A program made the position numbers and the translations under genes. Below, piece by piece: positions 17,122 to 26,739 of a stretch of DNA of 64,000 nucleotides. This DNA comes from Atlantibacter hermannii (lineage in GTDB: Bacteria > Pseudomonadota > Gammaproteobacteria > Enterobacterales > Enterobacteriaceae), in contig LR134136.1 in assembly GCA_900635495.1 (NCBI GenBank), positions 3,534,001 through 3,598,000 on the forward strand. Reading direction: 5' to 3'. The first letter of the stretch is position 1. Every line of letters starts with the position of its first letter. The notes beneath the pieces are model-generated. The model saw only the letters and a program-made list of their open reading frames with translations, did not search any database and was not told the DNA's origin.

Positions 17122-18210
17122 TTACTGCACGCGGGCAAGCGCTACCGCCTGGCCCAGTTGCCACACCGCCATCGCATAATGCGTACTGTGATTGTAACGG
17201 GTAATGGTGTAGAAGTTCGGCAGGCCATACCAGTACTGGTAACGCGTGCCAATATCCAGACGCAGCAAACTTACCTGCTGATGATTACCTAACGGTTGCT
17301 GAGGCGTTAACCCAGCCGCTGCGAGCTGTGCAGGCGAGTACTGCGTTTTAAAACCGTTAGCAAGGCCCGGCGCTTCGCCATTGGCCTGAATAGCGACCGG
17401 TTCGCCTTTTTCCCAGCCATGCGCTTTAAAATAATTAGCAACACTGCCGATGGCATCAACCGGATCCCAAAGGTTAATGTGTCCATCGCCATTAAAATCA
17501 ACGGCATATTGTTTATACGATGACGGCATAAACTGCCCATACCCCATTGCACCCGCGAACGAGCCTTTTAACTCCAGCGGATCGTCACCTTCGTCACGTG
17601 ACATCAGCAAGAAGGTTTCCAGCTCGCCTGAGAAGTATTCGGCGCGGCGCGGATAGGCAAAGGAGAGCGTGGCCAGCGCATCAAGAATACGGGTTTTACC
17701 CATGACGCGTCCCCAGCGGGTTTCGACGCCGATGATGCCGACGATAATCTCCGGCGGCACGCCATACACCATAAATGCGCGGTTTAACGCATCCTGATAT
17801 TGATTCCAGAAAGCGACGCCGTTCTGCACATTGCCTGGGGTGATAAATTTATCGCGATAACGTAGCCACGCGCCGTTTGGACCCGACGGCGGCAGCGTTG
17901 TCGGCGCCTGCTGGTCCATCAGCCGCAGGACCGAGTCCAGCCGTTTCGCCTGAGAGAGCACTTCCTGAAGCTGCTGACGGTTAAAACCGTGCTTACTCAC
18001 CATCATGTCGATGAACTTTTCCGCAGCCGGATTATCCGCGAAATCGCCGCTGGAGAGATAAACATCATGCTGCGGCTGAAGTAAAAATCCGCCCTGTGGC
18101 GTACCGACGGTATTGGCAGCGGCAGGTTCGGTCGTGGTTTTGGGCTTACTGCTGCAAGCTGAAAGCAGCACAAGAACGGGTAAAAGAGCAGCGTAACGGC
18201 GCTTAATCAT
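17122..18210 (-). CDS. mltB: Membrane-bound lytic murein transglycosylase B (MltB)
   Basis: A 362-residue lipoprotein (361 in E. coli). A signal peptide ends in lipobox LLSAC with Cys19 as the lipid-anchored residue. The SLT-like glycoside hydrolase 103 domain carries GVETRWGRVMGKTRILDALA with the catalytic Glu in GVETRWG, and GAMGYGQFMPSSYKQYAVDF. It cleaves peptidoglycan glycan strands to 1,6-anhydro-muropeptides at the outer membrane. In E. coli the srl operon follows on this side; here the next gene is cueP. Confidence 0.95.
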   Translation of the reverse strand: MIKRRYAALLPVLVLLSACSSKPKTTTEPAAANTVGTPQGGFLLQPQHDVYLSSGDFADNPAAEKFIDMMVSKHGFNRQQLQEVLSQAKRLDSVLRLMDQQAPTTLPPSGPNGAWLRYRDKFITPGNVQNGVAFWNQYQDALNRAFMVYGVPPEIIVGIIGVETRWGRVMGKTRILDALATLSFAYPRRAEYFSGELETFLLMSRDEGDDPLELKGSFAGAMGYGQFMPSSYKQYAVDFNGDGHINLWDPVDAIGSVANYFKAHGWEKGEPVAIQANGEAPGLANGFKTQYSPAQLAAAGLTPQQPLGNHQQVSLLRLDIGTRYQYWYGLPNFYTITRYNHSTHYAMAVWQLGQAVALARVQ

Positions 18211-18399
18211 GAGTTATCCATAAAGCGAATCAAACGAGTGAATATCATGGTAGAACATTCGGGGCGAGAGGCGAAGCGCGGTGAAGCCTTAGGGTAAATT
18301 AACCGTCAGAAAAGCCGCCCTAAAAGGGGCCAATATTTGATGAAAATCAAGCAAAGCTGAGGTCCTACAAAACCTTACACAACTCTGGGAGGCGCGCTT

Positions 18400-18430
18400 T
18401 TGACATTACCCTAAGGGGAAGGTTTAGAGT
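18400..18430 (+). promoter_or_regulatory. CueR-type promoter of cueP
   Basis: TTGACA (18400-18405) and TAGAGT (18425-18430) are separated by a 19-base spacer, the overlong spacing of MerR-family promoters. The spacer holds the dyad TTACCC-TAAG-GGGAAGG, close to the copper regulator CueR operator of copA/cueO (CCTTCCCC...GGAAGG). This predicts Cu(I)-induced transcription. Confidence 0.85.
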
Positions 18431-18461
18431 CTGGCGACACACACTTTCTGGGGAAATTATC

Positions 18462-18999
18462 ATGCGTCGTGCTCTACTTCTTTCTGTGCTTGGTATAGCG
18501 TTTTCCGGCTCTGCACTGGCTGCTACCTCGCAAAGCGATTTTCTCGCGCAATACGGTTTAGCGGGTAAAAATACACAGCAAATCGTCGAGGCTATCGATC
18601 AAAATCCGCAAGCGCGTCCGTTGCCCTTTAGCGCATCAATTACCAGCACCGAGCTGAAATTATCGGATGGCAAACAGGCTTACTCATTCCCGTTAGCCGA
18701 TAAATTTTATCTCTCCGTCGCGCCGTATGAAAATCAAACGCACCCGTGCTTCAACCACAGCTTATCCGGCTGCCAGGGTGAAATGCCGAACACCACCTTT
18801 GCGGTGAAGGTCACCGATGAAAAAGGTCATGTGGTGATGCAGAAAAGCGTGAAAAGCTATCAGAACGGTTTTGTCGGCTTATGGTTGGCCTCGCAATATG
18901 CAGGGAACGCTGGATATCAGTTATCAGGGTAAAACCGCTTCAGCACCGATCAGTACCCATTCCGAAAGCCAAACCTGCCTGACCACCGTGAAGTTATAA
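18462..18999 (+). CDS. cueP: Periplasmic copper-binding protein CueP (frame broken once)
   Basis: Periplasmic copper protein of the CueR regulon; in Salmonella it stores copper and delivers it to SodCII. A signal peptide (MRRALLLSVLGIAFSGSALA) is followed by the CueP domain with SVAPYENQTHPCFNHSLSGC. One extra G at 18887/18888 shifts the frame after GLWL; removing it gives PRNMQGTLDISYQGK and ends SQTCLTTVKL, 178 residues in all. The three conserved cysteines then fall at 96, 104 and 172, the positions of the copper-site cysteines of Salmonella CueP. The gene is absent from E. coli K-12. Its placement between mltB and mutS is unusual. Confidence 0.88.
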
Positions 19000-19019
19000 C
19001 GCCACTCCGCTTTTAACGA

Positions 19020-19051
19020 AGAGACGATGCCCCTCGTGCGCATCGTCTCTT
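19020..19051 (+). terminator. Hairpin downstream of cueP
   Basis: AGAGACGATGC (19020-19030) pairs perfectly with GCATCGTCTCT (19040-19050). There is no clear T tract, so termination efficiency is uncertain. The rest of the 288-base gap to mutS shows no ORF. Confidence 0.5.
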
Positions 19052-19287
19052 ACGACGCTACGCGCATCGTTATTGCCATATCCTTTCCTGGCCTGCACCG
19101 TTTCTGACGATCGCTCGCAATACTGTTTTTTTCTCAGTGAAGACCTTTACGGCCAGAACCGGGGATCTGGTAACGTGACGTCTGATCCCCCGCCAGCGGC
19201 CGGGTGAATCACACTAAAAAACAGTGTTAAGATGTGCACTTAGAAATTTACCTTTGCCCCAGCGCGATTTAAAACGAGCAAAATCAG

Positions 19288-21858
19288 ATGATTGAGTCTA
19301 CAGACAAGGACTTTACCGCCCACACGCCAATGATGCAGCAGTACCTGCGTCTGAAATCCCAGCATCCTGAGATCCTGCTTTTTTATCGGATGGGCGATTT
19401 TTATGAGCTGTTTTACGATGATGCGAAACGCGCGTCGCAGTTGCTCGATATCTCCCTGACCAAACGCGGCGCTTCGGCGGGCGAGCCGATCCCGATGGCG
19501 GGCGTTCCTCATCATGCCGTGGAAAACTATCTGGCGAAGCTGGTCAATCTTGGCGAGTCTGTCGCGATATGCGAACAAATTGGCGATCCGGCCACCACCA
19601 AAGGGCCAGTGGAACGCAAAGTAGTGCGGATTGTCACACCAGGCACCATCAGCGATGAAGCGCTGTTACAGGAGCGCCAGGACAACCTGCTTGCCGCGCT
19701 CTGGCAGGACAGCAAAGGCTTTGGCTATGCGACTCTGGATATCAGTTCAGGCCGGTTTCGTTTGAGCGAGCCGCAGGACCGCGAAACCATGGCGGCGGAG
19801 CTACAACGCACCAATCCTGCGGAACTGCTGTACGCCGAAGATTTTGCTGAAATGTCCCTGATTGAAGGCCGTCGCGGCCTGCGTCGTCGCCCTTTGTGGG
19901 AATTTGAGATCGACACCGCCCGCCAGCAGTTGAATATGCAGTTCGGCACCCGCGACCTGACGGGTTTTGGCGTGGAAAATGCTCGGCGCGGGCTGTGTGC
20001 CGCGGGCTGTCTGTTGCAGTACGTAAAGGATACCCAACGTACCTCCCTGCCCCATATCCGTTCCATCACCATGGAGCGTCAGCAGGATGGCATCATTATG
20101 GATGCCGCCACGCGCCGTAATCTGGAAATCACCCTTAACCTCAGCGGCGGCGTCGAGAATACCTTAGCTTCGGTACTGGACTGCACAGTGACCCCAATGG
20201 GTAGCCGCATGCTGAAGCGTTGGTTGCATATGCCGGTGCGTCATCACGATACGCTACGCGCACGACAACAAACTATCGCCGCGCTTATGGAACAGACCAG
20301 CGAACTGCAACCCGTGCTGCGTCAGGTGGGCGATCTGGAGCGTATTCTGGCGCGTCTGGCTTTGCGTACCGCGCGTCCACGCGATTTAGCGCGTATGCGC
20401 CACGCCTTTCAGCAACTACCGATACTGAACGCGCTGCTGACTGACATAAACAGCGATTACGTACAAACGTTACGTAAAAATATTGGCGACTTCAGCGAAC
20501 TCTGTTCGCTGCTGGAGCGCGCCATTATTGACGCGCCGCCGGTGCTGATTCGTGACGGCGGCGTTATTGCGCCCGGCTATAACGAAGAGCTTGATGAGTG
20601 GCGCGCTTTGGCGGATGGGGCAACGGATTACCTCGACAGACTGGAAATCCGCGAGCGTGAAAAACTGGGGCTGGATACGCTAAAGGTCGGCTTTAACGCC
20701 GTGCATGGCTACTACATCCAGGTAAGCCGCGGGCAGAGCCACCTCGTACCGATGAACTATGTGCGTCGCCAGACGTTAAAGAACGCGGAACGCTATATTA
20801 TTCCTGAATTAAAAGAGTACGAAGACAAGGTACTCACCTCAAAAGGAAAAGCGCTTTCACTGGAAAAACAGCTGTACGATCAGTTGTTCGATATATTGCT
20901 GCCGCACCTCGCAGAGTTGCAGCTCAGCGCCAGTGCGCTCGCCGAGCTGGACGTACTGGTTAACCTGGCCGAACGCGCGTTTACGCTTAATTACTGCTGC
21001 CCAACCCTGAGCGACAAACCGGGCATCACGATCACCGAAGGGCGTCATCCGGTGGTGGAGCGCGTGCTTAATGAACCCTTCATCGCCAACCCGCTTGCGC
21101 TTTCCTCTCAGCGCAGAATGCTGATAATTACCGGCCCGAACATGGGCGGTAAAAGCACCTATATGCGTCAGACGGCCTTGATTGTGCTGATGGCGTATAT
21201 CGGCAGTTTCGTCCCGGCCACCCAGGCGGAAATCGGCCCCATCGATCGGATCTTCACCCGCGTCGGGGCAGCAGACGATCTGGCTTCGGGGCGTTCAACC
21301 TTCATGGTGGAAATGACGGAAACCGCCAATATTCTTCATAACGCCACCGAGCACAGTCTGGTGTTAATGGATGAGATAGGCCGCGGCACGTCCACCTATG
21401 ACGGTCTTTCCCTGGCCTGGGCTTGCGCGGAAAACCTGGCGAATCGTATTAAAGCTTTCACCCTGTTCGCCACTCACTATTTCGAACTCACCACGCTGCC
21501 TGAAAAAATGGAAGGCGTTGCCAATGTGCATCTTGATGCCCTTGAGCACGGCGATACGATCGCGTTTATGCATACCGTTCAGGATGGTGCCGCCAGTAAG
21601 AGCTATGGCCTGGCAGTCGCCGCCCTGGCTGGGGTGCCGAAAGATGTGATTAAACGGGCGCGTCAGAAATTGCGTGAGCTGGAGAATTTATCCGGTAACG
21701 CGTCGGCAACCCAGGTAGACGGCACGCAGATGTCGTTGTTGCTGCCCGGCCAGGAGGAAACCAGCCCGGCGGTAGAAGCACTTGAAGCTCTCGATCCGGA
21801 TTCGCTGACGCCGCGCCAGGCCCTGGAATGGATCTACCGGTTAAAAAATCTGGTGTGA
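19288..21858 (+). CDS. mutS: DNA mismatch repair protein MutS
   Basis: An 856-residue MutS (853 in E. coli). The mismatch-sensing Phe lies in GDFYE (Phe38, equivalent to E. coli Phe36); Walker A is GPNMGGKST; Walker B is LVLMDEIGRGTSTYDG; a C-terminal HTH and dimerisation region ends RQALEWIYRLKNLV. MutS recognises mispairs and recruits MutL. The region upstream of mutS that holds hyp/hyc/fhlA genes in E. coli is absent. Intact, so the many frame breaks nearby are not evidence of a mutator defect in this gene. Confidence 0.97.
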   Translation: MIESTDKDFTAHTPMMQQYLRLKSQHPEILLFYRMGDFYELFYDDAKRASQLLDISLTKRGASAGEPIPMAGVPHHAVENYLAKLVNLGESVAICEQIGDPATTKGPVERKVVRIVTPGTISDEALLQERQDNLLAALWQDSKGFGYATLDISSGRFRLSEPQDRETMAAELQRTNPAELLYAEDFAEMSLIEGRRGLRRRPLWEFEIDTARQQLNMQFGTRDLTGFGVENARRGLCAAGCLLQYVKDTQRTSLPHIRSITMERQQDGIIMDAATRRNLEITLNLSGGVENTLASVLDCTVTPMGSRMLKRWLHMPVRHHDTLRARQQTIAALMEQTSELQPVLRQVGDLERILARLALRTARPRDLARMRHAFQQLPILNALLTDINSDYVQTLRKNIGDFSELCSLLERAIIDAPPVLIRDGGVIAPGYNEELDEWRALADGATDYLDRLEIREREKLGLDTLKVGFNAVHGYYIQVSRGQSHLVPMNYVRRQTLKNAERYIIPELKEYEDKVLTSKGKALSLEKQLYDQLFDILLPHLAELQLSASALAELDVLVNLAERAFTLNYCCPTLSDKPGITITEGRHPVVERVLNEPFIANPLALSSQRRMLIITGPNMGGKSTYMRQTALIVLMAYIGSFVPATQAEIGPIDRIFTRVGAADDLASGRSTFMVEMTETANILHNATEHSLVLMDEIGRGTSTYDGLSLAWACAENLANRIKAFTLFATHYFELTTLPEKMEGVANVHLDALEHGDTIAFMHTVQDGAASKSYGLAVAALAGVPKDVIKRARQKLRELENLSGNASATQVDGTQMSLLLPGQEETSPAVEALEALDPDSLTPRQALEWIYRLKNLV

Positions 21859-21888
21859 CGCTGTTTAGCGGAAGCCGAAAGCCATAAA

Positions 21889-21917
21889 CAAAAAATCTCT
21901 CACGAGGAGAGATTTTC
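21889..21917 (+). terminator. Terminator downstream of mutS
   Basis: AAAATCTCTC-ACGA-GGAGAGATTTT (21892-21916): an A/T-flanked hairpin just after mutS. Confidence 0.75.
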
Positions 21918-21920
21918 CAA

Positions 21921-21957
21921 TAAAAAAGGCGGTGAGTTTTGCTCACCGCCTTTTTTA
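21921..21957. terminator. Bidirectional terminator between mutS and rpoS
   Basis: AAAAAAGGCGGTGAG-TTTT-GCTCACCGCCTTTTTT (21922-21956): a perfect GC stem with A and T tracts, used at least by rpoS from the minus strand. Confidence 0.9.
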
Positions 21958-21967
21958 AATACAGCGT

Positions 21968-22960
21968 TTATTCGCGGAACAGCGCTTCGATGTTCAGACC
22001 CTGAGTTTGCAGGATTTCACGCAGACGGCGTAATCCTTCAACCTGAATCTGACGAACACGCTCGCGAGTCAAACCGATTTCACGGCCGACATCTTCCAGC
22101 GTTGCCGCTTCATAGCCCAGCAGGCCGAAACGACGCGCTAACACTTCACGCTGTTTGGCATTCAGTTCGAACAGCCATTTGACGATACTTTGTTTCATGT
22201 CATCGTCTTGCGTGGTGTCTTCCGGACCGTTGTCTTTTTCATCGGCCAGGATGTCGAGCAACGCTTTCTCTGAATCGCCACCCAGCGGGGTATCGACAGA
22301 GGTAATACGTTCGTTGAGGCGCAGCATACGGCTTACGTCATCAACAGGTTTATCTAACTGCTCAGCAATCTCTTCCGCGCTCGGCTCGTGGTCGAGTTTA
22401 TGAGAGAGTTCACGCGCAGTACGCAGATAAACGTTCAGCTCTTTTACGATGTGAATAGGCAGACGAATCGTACGGGTTTGATTCATGATCGCCCGTTCAA
22501 TCGTTTGACGAATCCACCAGGTCGCATAGGTTGAGAAACGGAACCCGCGTTCCGGGTCAAATTTCTCGACCGCGCGAATCAGGCCCAGGTTACCCTCTTC
22601 AATCAGATCCAGCAGAGCCAGACCACGATTGCTATAACGACGGGCAATTTTCACCACCAGACGCAGGTTACTTTCAATCATGCGGCGGCGGGAAGCGACA
22701 TCACCACGTAAAGCGCGGCGTGCGAAGTAAACTTCTTCTTCTGCTGTTAATAGCGGGGAATAACCAATTTCCCCCAAATACAGTTGAGTCGCGTCCAGCA
22801 CACGTTGTGTGGAACCTTGCGACAACAGCTCTTCTTCAGCTAAGTCGTTATCACTGGGTTCCTCTTCAATTAAGGCTTTTTCATCAAAAGCCTCTACTCC
22901 GTTCTCATCAAATTCCGCGTCTTCATTTAAATCATGAACTTTCAGCGTATTCTGACTCAT
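21968..22960 (-). CDS. rpoS: Stationary-phase sigma factor RpoS
   Basis: A 330-residue sigma-38, full length. Region 1.2-2 includes QLYLGEIGYSPLLT and the 2.3-2.4 DNA-melting stretch FSTYATWWIRQTIERAIMNQ; region 3 follows; region 4.2 HTH is EIGLTRERVRQIQVEGLRRLR. It directs general stress and stationary-phase transcription. Lies downstream of nlpD in the same direction; in related bacteria the main rpoS promoter is inside nlpD, giving a long regulated leader. Confidence 0.98.
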   Translation of the reverse strand: MSQNTLKVHDLNEDAEFDENGVEAFDEKALIEEEPSDNDLAEEELLSQGSTQRVLDATQLYLGEIGYSPLLTAEEEVYFARRALRGDVASRRRMIESNLRLVVKIARRYSNRGLALLDLIEEGNLGLIRAVEKFDPERGFRFSTYATWWIRQTIERAIMNQTRTIRLPIHIVKELNVYLRTARELSHKLDHEPSAEEIAEQLDKPVDDVSRMLRLNERITSVDTPLGGDSEKALLDILADEKDNGPEDTTQDDDMKQSIVKWLFELNAKQREVLARRFGLLGYEAATLEDVGREIGLTRERVRQIQVEGLRRLREILQTQGLNIEALFRE

Positions 22961-23078
22961 AAAGGTGGCTCCTACCCGTGATCCCTAAGTAAAGCGCCTG
23001 TCATTCTCTTTATCAGGACGCCATGAAAACAGTGTTCAACAAGCGTCCTGTAAAAAAGAGACAAACCGCCTTACCAAT

Positions 23079-24204
23079 TTATCGCTGCGGTAAGTAACGC
23101 AGCGGGTTTACGGATTTCCCCTTGTAACGAATTTCAAAATGCAAGCGTGTAGAACTGGTTCCGGTGCTACCCATGGTAGCTATTTTTTGCCCCGCCTTAA
23201 CTTCTTGTTGTTCCCGGACCAGCATCGTGTCGTTATGGGCGTAGGCACTCAGGTAATCATCGTTGTGTTTTATGATGATTAGATTACCGTAACCGCGCAG
23301 TGCGTTACCGGCATAAACTACTCGCCCATCAGCTGTAGCGATAATAGCCTGCCCTTTACTGCCTGCGATATCGATCCCTTTATTCCCGCCTTCACTGGCG
23401 GAGAAGTTATCGATAACCTTGCCATCAGCCGGCCAGCGCCATGTAGAAATCGGCGAACTGGTTGTCGTGCTGCTGACAGTCGGTTCAGTAGAGCTAACCA
23501 CCGGTGCCGTGACGGGTGCTGTGACAACTGTCCCAGTACCTCGATTGTTCGGCAACATTTTGTTAGCACTTTGTTCACCTGAGGATTCAGAATACGTAAT
23601 TGTTGGTTTAGACGCAACCACCGTGGTGGAATTTTGTGCAGGCGGAGTGATGATTCCTTGCGCATTTGCATCGGCCTGAGTAATTGCATTTCCGCCAGTG
23701 ATAGGTGTTCCCGATGCGTTTCCGACTTGTAAGGTCTGTCCCACGTTGAGGCTGTAAGGGGCCTGAACGTTGTTACGCTGCGCTAAGTCACGGAAATCAT
23801 TACCAGTTATCCAGGCAATATAAAAAAGTGTATCGCCACGCTTAACGGTATAAGTGCTCCCCCCCCGTATAGCTCCCCTTCGGAATGTTCCCATATTTAC
23901 GATCGTAAACAATTCGACCATTTTCTGTACGAACGGGCTGCTCTGGCATGGCCTGTACTTGCGCGGGTTGTGTAACAGGCCTTTGTACCGGTTGGATTTG
24001 CGGTGTGGAGATTTGTGGAGCCGGAGCTGGTGCATTCATTTTTGGCGGCGGCGTAATCAACATTCCGCCGCTGCTGTTATTGCCCCCAACAGAACTGATT
24101 GGCGCCTGTGATTGATTATCAGACGAGCACCCAGCTACCAGGAGTGAAATAAGAGAAAGTGTCGCCACCTGGCGTGCTGTGTATTTATGGCTTCCCGCGC
24201 TCAT
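23079..24204 (-). CDS. nlpD: Murein hydrolase activator lipoprotein NlpD (frame broken at a G8 run)
   Basis: Outer-membrane lipoprotein that activates the amidase AmiC at the septum. A signal peptide ends in LLVAGC with lipid Cys26; then come a Pro/Gln-rich linker, a LysM domain (STYTVKRGDTLFYIAWITGNDF...GQTLQVG) and a catalytically degenerate LytM/M23 domain (SKGQAIIATADGRVVYAGNALRGYGN). The frame breaks at an eight-G run (C23859-23866 on the plus strand) just before the LysM domain; seven Gs restore KGSYTGGSTYTVKRG and 374 residues in total (379 in E. coli). The start MSAGSHKYTA at 24204 is chosen over an upstream start at 24255. rpoS follows in the same direction. Confidence 0.92.
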
Positions 24205-24330
24205 TGTTCCCCCAAAAAGATGGTCGCTACTGCTTAAAAATGAAGACAACCGCATTTGGCCATCAGCAATAAGAAAATTCGTCTCACCATACGCTGATAA
24301 GCTGATAAGGAAACAGGAATAACTCCTGGT

Positions 24331-24957
24331 TTACGCCAGTTCGCCACGCACTAAGGGCACAAAGCGAACGGCCTCTACGGTGTCGATAATGAATTCATCA
24401 CCCCGTCGACGAACGCGCTTTAACAGCTGTTGTTCGTCGCCCACGGGTAAGACAAGAATGCCGCCGTCATCCAGTTGCGCCATGAGTTCGGCGGGGATTT
24501 CGGGCGGCGCTGCTGTGACAATAATAGCGTCAAACGGCGCGCGTGCTTTCCAGCCTTGCCAGCCGTCGCCGTGACGTGTCGAAACATTATGCAGATCGAG
24601 CTGCTTCAGGCGGCGTCTGGCATGCCACTGAAGCCCCTTGATACGCTCAACCGAGCAGACGTGATGCACCAGATGCGCCAGTATCGCGGTCTGGTAACCT
24701 GAGCCGGTGCCGATCTCCAGAACGCGTGATTCCGGCGTCAGTTCCAGTAACGCCGTCATACGGGCAACCATGTAAGGCTGTGAAATGGTCTGCCCCTGCC
24801 CTATCGGCAGCGCGACGTTATCCCAGGCTTTGTGTTCAAACGCTTCGTCCACGAACTTATCACGCGGCACGCGAGCAAGCGCCTCCAGTACGCGCTCATC
24901 GTTAATACCCTGAGCGCGCAATTGATTAAGAAGGGTTTGTACGCGGTTACTTACCAT
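24331..24957 (-). CDS. pcm: Protein-L-isoaspartate O-methyltransferase Pcm
   Basis: A 208-residue SAM-dependent methyltransferase that repairs isoaspartyl residues, same length as E. coli Pcm. The SAM-binding motif I is VLEIGTGSGYQTA; DKFVDEAFEHKAWDNVALPIG and GQTISQPYMVARM are the PCMT substrate and fold landmarks. It overlaps surE by seven bases; the pair are jointly involved in stationary-phase survival. Confidence 0.96.
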   Translation of the reverse strand: MVSNRVQTLLNQLRAQGINDERVLEALARVPRDKFVDEAFEHKAWDNVALPIGQGQTISQPYMVARMTALLELTPESRVLEIGTGSGYQTAILAHLVHHVCSVERIKGLQWHARRRLKQLDLHNVSTRHGDGWQGWKARAPFDAIIVTAAPPEIPAELMAQLDDGGILVLPVGDEQQLLKRVRRRGDEFIIDTVEAVRFVPLVRGELA

Positions 24958-25712
24958 TGCCCAGCCACTCCTGCACGATCAAGCCATGTGGAGACAACCT
25001 CCTGCGCGCCGTACGCGGTCAGATCCACATGAAGCGGCGTTACGGAAACATAACCTTCATCAATGGCGGCAAAATCGGTTTCCGGACCGGCATCGAATTT
25101 CTCACCCGGCGGGCCGATCCAGTACAGCGTATTACCGCGTGGATCTTCCTGCGGGATAACTTTATCGGCGGGGTGACGGCTGCCGCAGCGCGTAACCCGA
25201 ATCCCCTTAATTTCTGAAAGCGGGAGATCGGGCACGTTGATGTTGAGAATGCGGCCAGTACGCAGCGGCTCACGTTCCAGGGCTCGTAAAATGGTGCAGG
25301 TGACTGCCGCCGCCGTTTCATAATGCTCATAGCCATTGAGCGAAACCGCAAGAGCGGGAAAGCCGAGATGACGTCCTTCCATCGCCGCGGCCACAGTGCC
25401 GGAATAAATAACATCGTCCCCCAGATTGGGCCCGGCATTGATCCCTGACACCACCACGTCCGGACGCGGGCGCATCAGCGCATTCACGCCCAGATAAACG
25501 CAATCGGTAGGGGTGCCCATCTGCACAGCGATATCGCCGTTGGGATAGTCAAAGGTACGCAGGGAAGATTCGAGCGTTAATGAGTTAGACGCACCCGAAC
25601 GATTGCGATCGGGCGCGACAACCTGCACCTTAGCAAATTCGCGTAAGGCTTTCGCCAGAGTCTGGATCCCCGGCGCATGAATTCCATCATCGTTACTCAG
25701 CAATATCCGCAT
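24951..25712 (-). CDS. surE: 5'/3'-nucleotidase SurE
   Basis: A 253-residue survival protein E, a divalent-metal nucleotidase and exopolyphosphatase. The metal-binding SNDDG (residues 7-11), APDRNRSGASNSLTL and SGINAGPNLGDDVIYSGTVAAAMEG motifs are complete. The second in-frame start, at 25712 (MRILLSNDDG), matches the family; the first at 25718 adds two residues. It overlaps truD by 20 bases upstream and pcm by seven downstream. Confidence 0.95.
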   Translation of the reverse strand: MRILLSNDDGIHAPGIQTLAKALREFAKVQVVAPDRNRSGASNSLTLESSLRTFDYPNGDIAVQMGTPTDCVYLGVNALMRPRPDVVVSGINAGPNLGDDVIYSGTVAAAMEGRHLGFPALAVSLNGYEHYETAAAVTCTILRALEREPLRTGRILNINVPDLPLSEIKGIRVTRCGSRHPADKVIPQEDPRGNTLYWIGPPGEKFDAGPETDFAAIDEGYVSVTPLHVDLTAYGAQEVVSTWLDRAGVAGQW

Positions 25713-26739
25713 AATCACCCGACGTTGTTATTAATTCCCTTACCACACTGGTGGCGAAACTACCTGCAGGCAACCAGAAACGCACTTCGACCGTGGCCTC
25801 GTCCTGCCAGTTCCAGCTCATCTCTTGAGGGTACATCAGCATTGCGCGACGCGCGGCCTCAACTTTCTCACGGGTTAATAAAGCCTGTAAATCCGCCTCA
25901 CCAGCGATCACGCGTTGTTCATTCTCCAGCGCCTGGCGCACCGTTCCCCAGTCGCCGCAACCGGGCAGCGCGGCGGTGATGAGCAGTTCATGATGATCGA
26001 CACGAGACTGAAGCGTCGGCAGTTCGTCCTGTGTTGCCACAAACCAACTTCCGCGCCCCGCTAATTGTAGCGCATCGCCGTCAACAACTTGATTAAAGTC
26101 CGGTTTTTTCAGGCGCTCGCTGACCAGTAGATTAAACAACGCACTGCGGGCCGCTGACAATGCAAAACTGCGTTTATTGCGATCGCGAAGAGGCGTGTTA
26201 TTTTGCGCCCACACACGCGCCTGGATGAGGTTGCTGCCGCCGCGGCCAAAACGTTGCGGTCCGAAATAGTTCGGTACGCCGTCGGTTTTCACGGCACCTA
26301 AGCGCTGTTCCAGCTCGTCACGATGCGAAATGTCTCGCAACATCAGCGTAAAGCGGTTGCCCTTTAACGCGCCGGTGCGCAGCTTGCGCTTGTGACGCGC
26401 ATATTCCAGTACCTGACAGCCCTCGAGTGTAAAACCGCTTAAATCCGGCATCTCTTTGCCGGGTAAGCGCACGCAAATCCACTGTTCGGTTACCGCAAAT
26501 TTGTCCTTTTGTCCGGCAAAACTGACTTCACGGGCGGGCACTTTCAAAAATTTTGCCAGCGCGTCCGCTACAAACCGGGTATTGCAGCCCTTTTTAACGA
26601 TACGCACCAGCAGTTGTTCGCCTTCGCCGTCCGGCGCGAACCCTAAATCTTCCACCACCACAAAATCTTCCGGCGACGCCTTAAGCACGCCGGAGCCCTG
26701 CGGTTTACCGTGCAGCCAGGTGAGTTGCTCGAAATCCAT
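25693..26739 (-). CDS. truD: tRNA pseudouridine(13) synthase TruD
   Basis: A 348-residue pseudouridine synthase (349 in E. coli) acting on U13 of tRNA-Glu. The catalytic Asp79 lies in FAGQKDKFAVTEQW; GVPNYFGPQRFGRGGSN and RNKRSFALSAARSALFN are further family signatures. The start codon shares a base with the ispF stop (TAATG), and the 3' end overlaps surE, so the genes form one tightly packed operon. Confidence 0.96.
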   Translation of the reverse strand: MDFEQLTWLHGKPQGSGVLKASPEDFVVVEDLGFAPDGEGEQLLVRIVKKGCNTRFVADALAKFLKVPAREVSFAGQKDKFAVTEQWICVRLPGKEMPDLSGFTLEGCQVLEYARHKRKLRTGALKGNRFTLMLRDISHRDELEQRLGAVKTDGVPNYFGPQRFGRGGSNLIQARVWAQNNTPLRDRNKRSFALSAARSALFNLLVSERLKKPDFNQVVDGDALQLAGRGSWFVATQDELPTLQSRVDHHELLITAALPGCGDWGTVRQALENEQRVIAGEADLQALLTREKVEAARRAMLMYPQEMSWNWQDEATVEVRFWLPAGSFATSVVRELITTSGDYADIAE

